DNA from: CAMCXE01 sp041179125
Lineage (GTDB): Bacteria; Pseudomonadota; Gammaproteobacteria; Pseudomonadales; Cellvibrionaceae
Assembly (NCBI GenBank): GCA_041179125.1
Contig: JBEGTZ010000141.1
Span: forward strand, 1-17,199
DNA length: 17,199 nt
Reading direction: 5' to 3'
The notes under the pieces were generated by a model. It was given only the letters and a program-made list of their open reading frames with translations, was not told the DNA's origin and ran no database searches. Positions 13,269 through 17,199 of the stretch are shown here, piece by piece. Made by a program: the position numbers and the translations under genes. Position 1 is the first letter of the stretch. Each line of letters opens with the position of its first letter.

Positions 13269-16200
13269 TCAATGCACCAACTGTCCCTCAATCTTATTGC
13301 CATAAAGCAACGTCACAGCATCTGAACCATACAAAGCGCGCAACTGAACCAACAAATCATCCGTGGGCCGCACGCACCAAGCCTCCCCTAAACGCACCTC
13401 CCCTTGCACACGGGGCAGTTGATATTCAATCAAAACACGGCAACCACCAGGCCGATGCTGTTGCAAACACTGTTTTAACTCATCGCCCAAATGGGTACCG
13501 AATGTTGTAGGGCGCAGCACCAAACGCAAACCTGTCACCTTGGTTTCTCGCGCCTCGGCCATAGGCCACACTGCATCCGCACGCATTTTTAAACCACCGC
13601 TAAAATCGTCATGGCTTACCTGCCCTTCAATCACCAAAAGCGCGTCTTTAACTAATTTATCCCGGTTGGCCGTGTAAATATCAGAAAACACAGCCACCTC
13701 GAGGCGTCCAGTGCGGTCATCCAAAGTAACAAACCCCATAGTGTCGCCTTTTTTGGTTTTCATCACCCGAAACGCCACTACCAAACCCGCCACTGTTTGT
13801 TTACTTTTTTCCGCCTTCAAATGGGACAAACGGCTGGACACTAAATGGCTCAACTCCTGTTCGTACTCGTCAATCGGGTGGCCAGTCAAATAAAGCCCCA
13901 ACGTATCCCGCTCACCGTTGAGTCTCTCTTTAATACTCCAGCGTTTATGCTGGCGGAAATCTCGGTAAGGGTCCGCCTGGCAGGCTGAACTCAACTCAAC
14001 CTGGCCAAATAAATCCGTCATCCCTGCATTTTTATTCGCATGGTGCTGCTCTGCCGTTTTAACAGCCTCCGCTAATGCCGCCCATAAAATAGCGCGGTCA
14101 AAATCCACATCAATTTTTGGCCCAATAGAATCAAAAGCACCACTGCGTACCAAGGCCTCCAACGCACGTTTATTCACTTTGCGCGCATCTACCCGCACAC
14201 AAAAATCAAATAAATCCATAAAAGGCCCAGCCTGTCGCGCCGCAATAATATTTTCAACCGGCCCTTCACCTAAACCCTTAATCGCACCAAGGCCGTAAAT
14301 AATATTGTTCTGATCATTAACGGTAAAATGAAACTCTCCGCTGTTAACATCCGGTGGAAGCAGTGCAATTCCCATAGCACGCACCTCCTCAATAAACGTG
14401 ACCACCTTGTCTGTTTTATCCATATCAGAAGAAATAGTAGCCGCCATAAATTGCGAGGGATAATGCGCTTTTAACCAAGCCGTTTGATACGAAACAAGTG
14501 CATAGGCTGCCGAGTGAGATTTATTAAATCCATAACCGGCAAATTTCTCCACCAAATCAAAAATACGGATAGCAAGCTCAGGGTCTATACCCTGGTTTTT
14601 AGCGCCGTCCTGAAATACCTCACGCTGCTTTGCCATTTCTTCAGGTTTCTTTTTACCCATCGCACGGCGTAATAAATCCGCACCACCTAATGTATACCCC
14701 GCCAAAACCTGTGCAATTTGCATGACTTGTTCTTGATAAACAATCACACCATAAGTCGGTTCAAGAATAGGCTTTAGTGATTCATGCTGATATTTTGCAT
14801 CCGGGTAGGCAACCTTTGCGCGGCCATGTTTTCGATTAATAAAATCATCCACCATGCCAGACTGCAAAGGCCCAGGCCTAAACAACGCCACCAAGGCAAT
14901 TAAGTCTTCAATATTATCCGGCTGTAAACGCTTGATTAAATCCTTCATGCCCCGCGATTCCAATTGAAATACAGCGGTGGTTTCTGCTTTTTTTAATAAA
15001 TTATAAGTGGCAGCGTCATCCAAAGGCAGCAAACTAATATCCAACGGCGCAAGCCCTTCTTGCAACCGCCGCTTATCGATCATTTTTTTCGCCCAATCAA
15101 TAATCGTCAGCGTACGCAAACCAAGAAAATCGAATTTTACTAATCCAGCCTCTTCAACATCACCTTTATCATATTGTGTCACCAAACCAGCGCCACTTTC
15201 GTCGCAATACAACGGGGCAAAATCTGTTAATTTTGTCGGTGCAATTACTACACCACCTGCGTGTTTACCCACATTGCGCGTTAATCCCTCCAATTGCAGT
15301 GCCATATCCCATATTTCTTGGCCATCTGAATCATTAGCCAAAAAATCCCGTAAAATTTCCTCTTGTTCAAATGCCACGCTCAGAGTCATACCAGGGTCAG
15401 GCGGAATCATTTTGGAGAGCTTATCCGCCAAGCCATAAGACTTACCTTGCACCCGAGCCACATCGCGCACCACAGCTTTAGCCGCCATAGTACCGAACGT
15501 AATTATTTGCGAAACTGCATCGCGACCATAATTATCCGCCACATAACCAATAACCGCATCGCGATTATCCATACAAAAATCGATGTCAAAATCCGGCATG
15601 GAAACACGCTCTGGATTTAAAAAGCGCTCGAATAATAAATCGTATTGCAATGGGTCTAAATCGGTGATATCTAACGCATAGGCCACCAAAGATCCAGCAC
15701 CCGAACCGCGCCCCGGCCCCACTGGAATATCATGGCGCTTTGCCCAACCAATAAAATCCATTACTATCAAAAAATAACCCGCAAACCCCATTTGCGTAAT
15801 AATTTCTAATTCAAAATTAATTCGTTCATCATATATTTTACGCCGCTGCATAAAACCATCCGACGATGCATCAAACAGCCTAGCTAAACGATTCTCCAAT
15901 CCTTTTTTACTGATATCTGCAAAAAATTCATTTTCAGTCATTCCTGCGGGAATTGGATACTCGGGCAAAAAATATTTACCCAACTGAATACTTAAATTAC
16001 AACGCTTAGCTATTTCAACCGAATTGGTAATAGCGTCAGGCAAGTCACTAAATAGCTGGGCCATTTCATCAGGTGTTTTAAGGTACTGCGCATCGGTAAA
16101 TATCCGTTCACGACGCGGGTCTGTTAACGTACAACCTTCGGTAATACATACCCGCGCTTCATGAATTTCAAATTGTGACGACTCGAGAAATCGCACATCA

Positions 16201-16796
16201 TTAGTAGCCACTAAAGGCAAACCCAACTGATCGGCCAGCGGTACTACCTGGTGAATATAACGCTCCTCACCAACGCGTTGAGTACGCGTTAATTCGATAT
16301 AAAAACGATCGGGAAACATCATCTGCATTGCCTGCATTTTTTCAAGGGCAAGATCACTCCGTCCAGATAATATCGCCTGCCCAATTTCCCCCATACGCCC
16401 CCCCGAAAGTGCCAACACACCCTCAGAATGCTCTTTAATCCAATCCATTTGAATTAAAGTTCCACCAATTACCTGCCCATGTAGATAACCTTTTGAAATC
16501 AACTGAATGATATTTTTATAACCGGTTAAATCCATTGCCAACAAAGTAAGAAGCGATCGCCCCGATTCATCCAATTCCGAAGGCAACCAAAAATCACATG
16601 CAACAATCGGCTTAATCCCGGCGGAGTGAGCAGCCTTATAAAACTTAATAAGCCCAAAAAAATTGCCCACATCAGAAATTCCACACGCGGGCATTCCCAG
16701 GGCTGCCACTTTCTTAACCAATGGCTTCACCCTGACAATACTATCAATCAGAGAAAATTCAGTATGTAAACGCAGGTGTACAAAAGAATTGGGCAT
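13269..16796 (-). CDS. dnaE: DNA polymerase III alpha subunit DnaE
   Basis: DnaE is the replicative DNA polymerase catalytic subunit. The 1175-residue protein (E. coli 1160) begins with a PHP domain (FVHLRLHTEFSLID onwards). The polymerase core has catalytic aspartates Asp402 and Asp404 in PDFDIDF (401-407) and Asp556 in KFDFLG (554-559). GPGRGSGAGSLVAYALDI (361-378) and the FNKSHSAAYALVSYQTAWLKAHYP region lie around these. An internal beta-clamp-binding segment (MTDLF, 926-930), an OB-fold (about 1000-1080) and a C-terminal tau-binding tail follow. An open frame extends to 16847, but homology starts at MPNSFVHLR, whose ATG has a GGA 9-11 nt upstream. Codon use is more A/T-ending than in thiC. 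It is the first gene after the rRNA operon on this strand. Confidence 0.98.
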   Translation of the reverse strand: MPNSFVHLRLHTEFSLIDSIVRVKPLVKKVAALGMPACGISDVGNFFGLIKFYKAAHSAGIKPIVACDFWLPSELDESGRSLLTLLAMDLTGYKNIIQLISKGYLHGQVIGGTLIQMDWIKEHSEGVLALSGGRMGEIGQAILSGRSDLALEKMQAMQMMFPDRFYIELTRTQRVGEERYIHQVVPLADQLGLPLVATNDVRFLESSQFEIHEARVCITEGCTLTDPRRERIFTDAQYLKTPDEMAQLFSDLPDAITNSVEIAKRCNLSIQLGKYFLPEYPIPAGMTENEFFADISKKGLENRLARLFDASSDGFMQRRKIYDERINFELEIITQMGFAGYFLIVMDFIGWAKRHDIPVGPGRGSGAGSLVAYALDITDLDPLQYDLLFERFLNPERVSMPDFDIDFCMDNRDAVIGYVADNYGRDAVSQIITFGTMAAKAVVRDVARVQGKSYGLADKLSKMIPPDPGMTLSVAFEQEEILRDFLANDSDGQEIWDMALQLEGLTRNVGKHAGGVVIAPTKLTDFAPLYCDESGAGLVTQYDKGDVEEAGLVKFDFLGLRTLTIIDWAKKMIDKRRLQEGLAPLDISLLPLDDAATYNLLKKAETTAVFQLESRGMKDLIKRLQPDNIEDLIALVALFRPGPLQSGMVDDFINRKHGRAKVAYPDAKYQHESLKPILEPTYGVIVYQEQVMQIAQVLAGYTLGGADLLRRAMGKKKPEEMAKQREVFQDGAKNQGIDPELAIRIFDLVEKFAGYGFNKSHSAAYALVSYQTAWLKAHYPSQFMAATISSDMDKTDKVVTFIEEVRAMGIALLPPDVNSGEFHFTVNDQNNIIYGLGAIKGLGEGPVENIIAARQAGPFMDLFDFCVRVDARKVNKRALEALVRSGAFDSIGPKIDVDFDRAILWAALAEAVKTAEQHHANKNAGMTDLFGQVELSSACQADPYRDFRQHKRWSIKERLNGERDTLGLYLTGHPIDEYEQELSHLVSSRLSHLKAEKSKQTVAGLVVAFRVMKTKKGDTMGFVTLDDRTGRLEVAVFSDIYTANRDKLVKDALLVIEGQVSHDDFSGGLKMRADAVWPMAEARETKVTGLRLVLRPTTFGTHLGDELKQCLQQHRPGGCRVLIEYQLPRVQGEVRLGEAWCVRPTDDLLVQLRALYGSDAVTLLYGNKIEGQLVH

Positions 16797-17059
16797 TATT
16801 TTTTCCATTATTTTATAGAGCAAAGAAAACGGGAGAGTTTTCAGCAAACGACTTTAAAAAAGAAGCCAGAATACAACAATCAAAAATTCACTGTACAACC
16901 TAGAAACTTTTTCACTGGCTTTTATTATATTTTTGAGCAAATAACAAACTCATAAATTTCAACAGGGTGATAGGGAAAAGATATTTTGAGACAAGACCTT
17001 AAACTTAAAAGCTGTCAAAAAAACACCAATAAGATTCGTAAGGTGTAAAAAGGACAAGA
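16797..17059 (-). promoter_or_regulatory. AT-rich dnaE leader with candidate promoter
   Basis: No gene is visible in this AT-rich stretch between dnaE and the rRNA terminator. A perfect TATAAT lies at 16929-16924, about 128 bp before the dnaE ATG, but the hexamer at -35 distance (TGAGTT) does not match. A perfect TTGACA at 17018-17013 has no -10 at 15-18 bp. A weaker pair, TTGTAC-17 bp-TGTATT, lies nearer the gene (about 16903-16875). Which of these drives dnaE cannot be settled by reading. Confidence 0.35.
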
Positions 17060-17093
17060 AAAAGCCCGCTAATCGTATGACTAGCGGGCTTTT
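17060..17093 (-). terminator. Intrinsic terminator of the rRNA operon
   Basis: On the minus strand, a 12-bp inverted repeat (AAAAGCCCGCTA with TAGCGGGCTTTT) around a 10-nt loop is followed by TTTTTC and further T-rich sequence. It sits 7 nt after the 5S rRNA 3' end, a textbook position, and insulates dnaE from rRNA transcription. Confidence 0.95.
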
Positions 17094-17100
17094 AGAAAAG

Positions 17101-17199
17101 ATGCCTGACGATGACCTACTCTCACATGGGGAAACCCCACACTACCATCGGCGATGCATCGTTTCACTTCTGAGTTCGGGATGGGATCAGGTGGTTCCA
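17101..17199 (-). rRNA. rrf: 5S ribosomal RNA (3' part; 5' end beyond the window)
   Basis: The minus strand shows the conserved 5S segments CCGAACTCAGAAGTGAAAC and GCCGATGGTAGTGTGGGGT, then CCCCATGTGAGAGTAGG and the 3' terminal CATCGTCAGGCAT. About 99 nt are present of an expected 115-120, so only the 5' end is cut off by the window edge. A terminator follows directly. 23S and 16S genes would be expected beyond the right edge. Confidence 0.96.

Noticed and set aside
1..17199. A previously undescribed defence or mobile system
   Set aside because: Every large gene is a recognisable housekeeping or metabolic family. No nuclease/toxin pair, reverse transcriptase, transposase, phage gene or CRISPR repeat was seen.

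Overview
The window reads as a stretch of core chromosome from a gammaproteobacterium, most likely the Cellvibrio/Pseudomonas side of the class. This is inferred from protein resemblance recalled from memory: the NAD kinase is Pseudomonas-like, and nudF-DUF1249-cpdA is the gammaproteobacterial order known from E. coli. No database search was possible. Most of the window is housekeeping DNA in two convergent transcription units. I found no phage, IS transposase, CRISPR array, defence locus or other obviously new system.

Left end (1-690): a very G-rich run, a composite 159-bp inverted repeat, and a small unrecognised leftward gene (267-536) with a possible stem in its leader. Next, on the plus strand, comes a thiamine unit: a TPP riboswitch (about 691-785), thiD (HMP-P kinase), thiC (HMP-P synthase), nudF (ADP-ribose pyrophosphatase), a DUF1249/YqiB-family gene and cpdA (cAMP phosphodiesterase). 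thiD, thiC, nudF and DUF1249 are packed with gaps of 5 nt, 1 nt and a 1-nt overlap. cpdA follows after 72 nt. TPP may therefore control more than thiamine genes. A near-perfect palindrome (5693-5724) sits where this unit meets the leftward unit.

Minus strand (5749-13081): prfB, lysS, ung, thiO, a PLP-dependent D-cysteine desulfhydrase/ACC-deaminase-family gene, nadK and a PPP-family metallophosphatase form a tight seven-gene array. Gaps are 18, 6, -1, -11, 9 and 3 nt. prfB carries the classical autoregulatory +1 frameshift: codon 25 is an in-frame TGA, and the main reading frame resumes one base later. A second thiamine gene, thiO, is therefore embedded in a translation, repair and NADP operon.

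Right end (13269-17199): dnaE (replicative DNA polymerase III alpha subunit) on the minus strand, an AT-rich leader, a strong intrinsic terminator, and the 3' part of a 5S rRNA gene. The 5S gene closes an rRNA operon that runs into the window from beyond its right edge.
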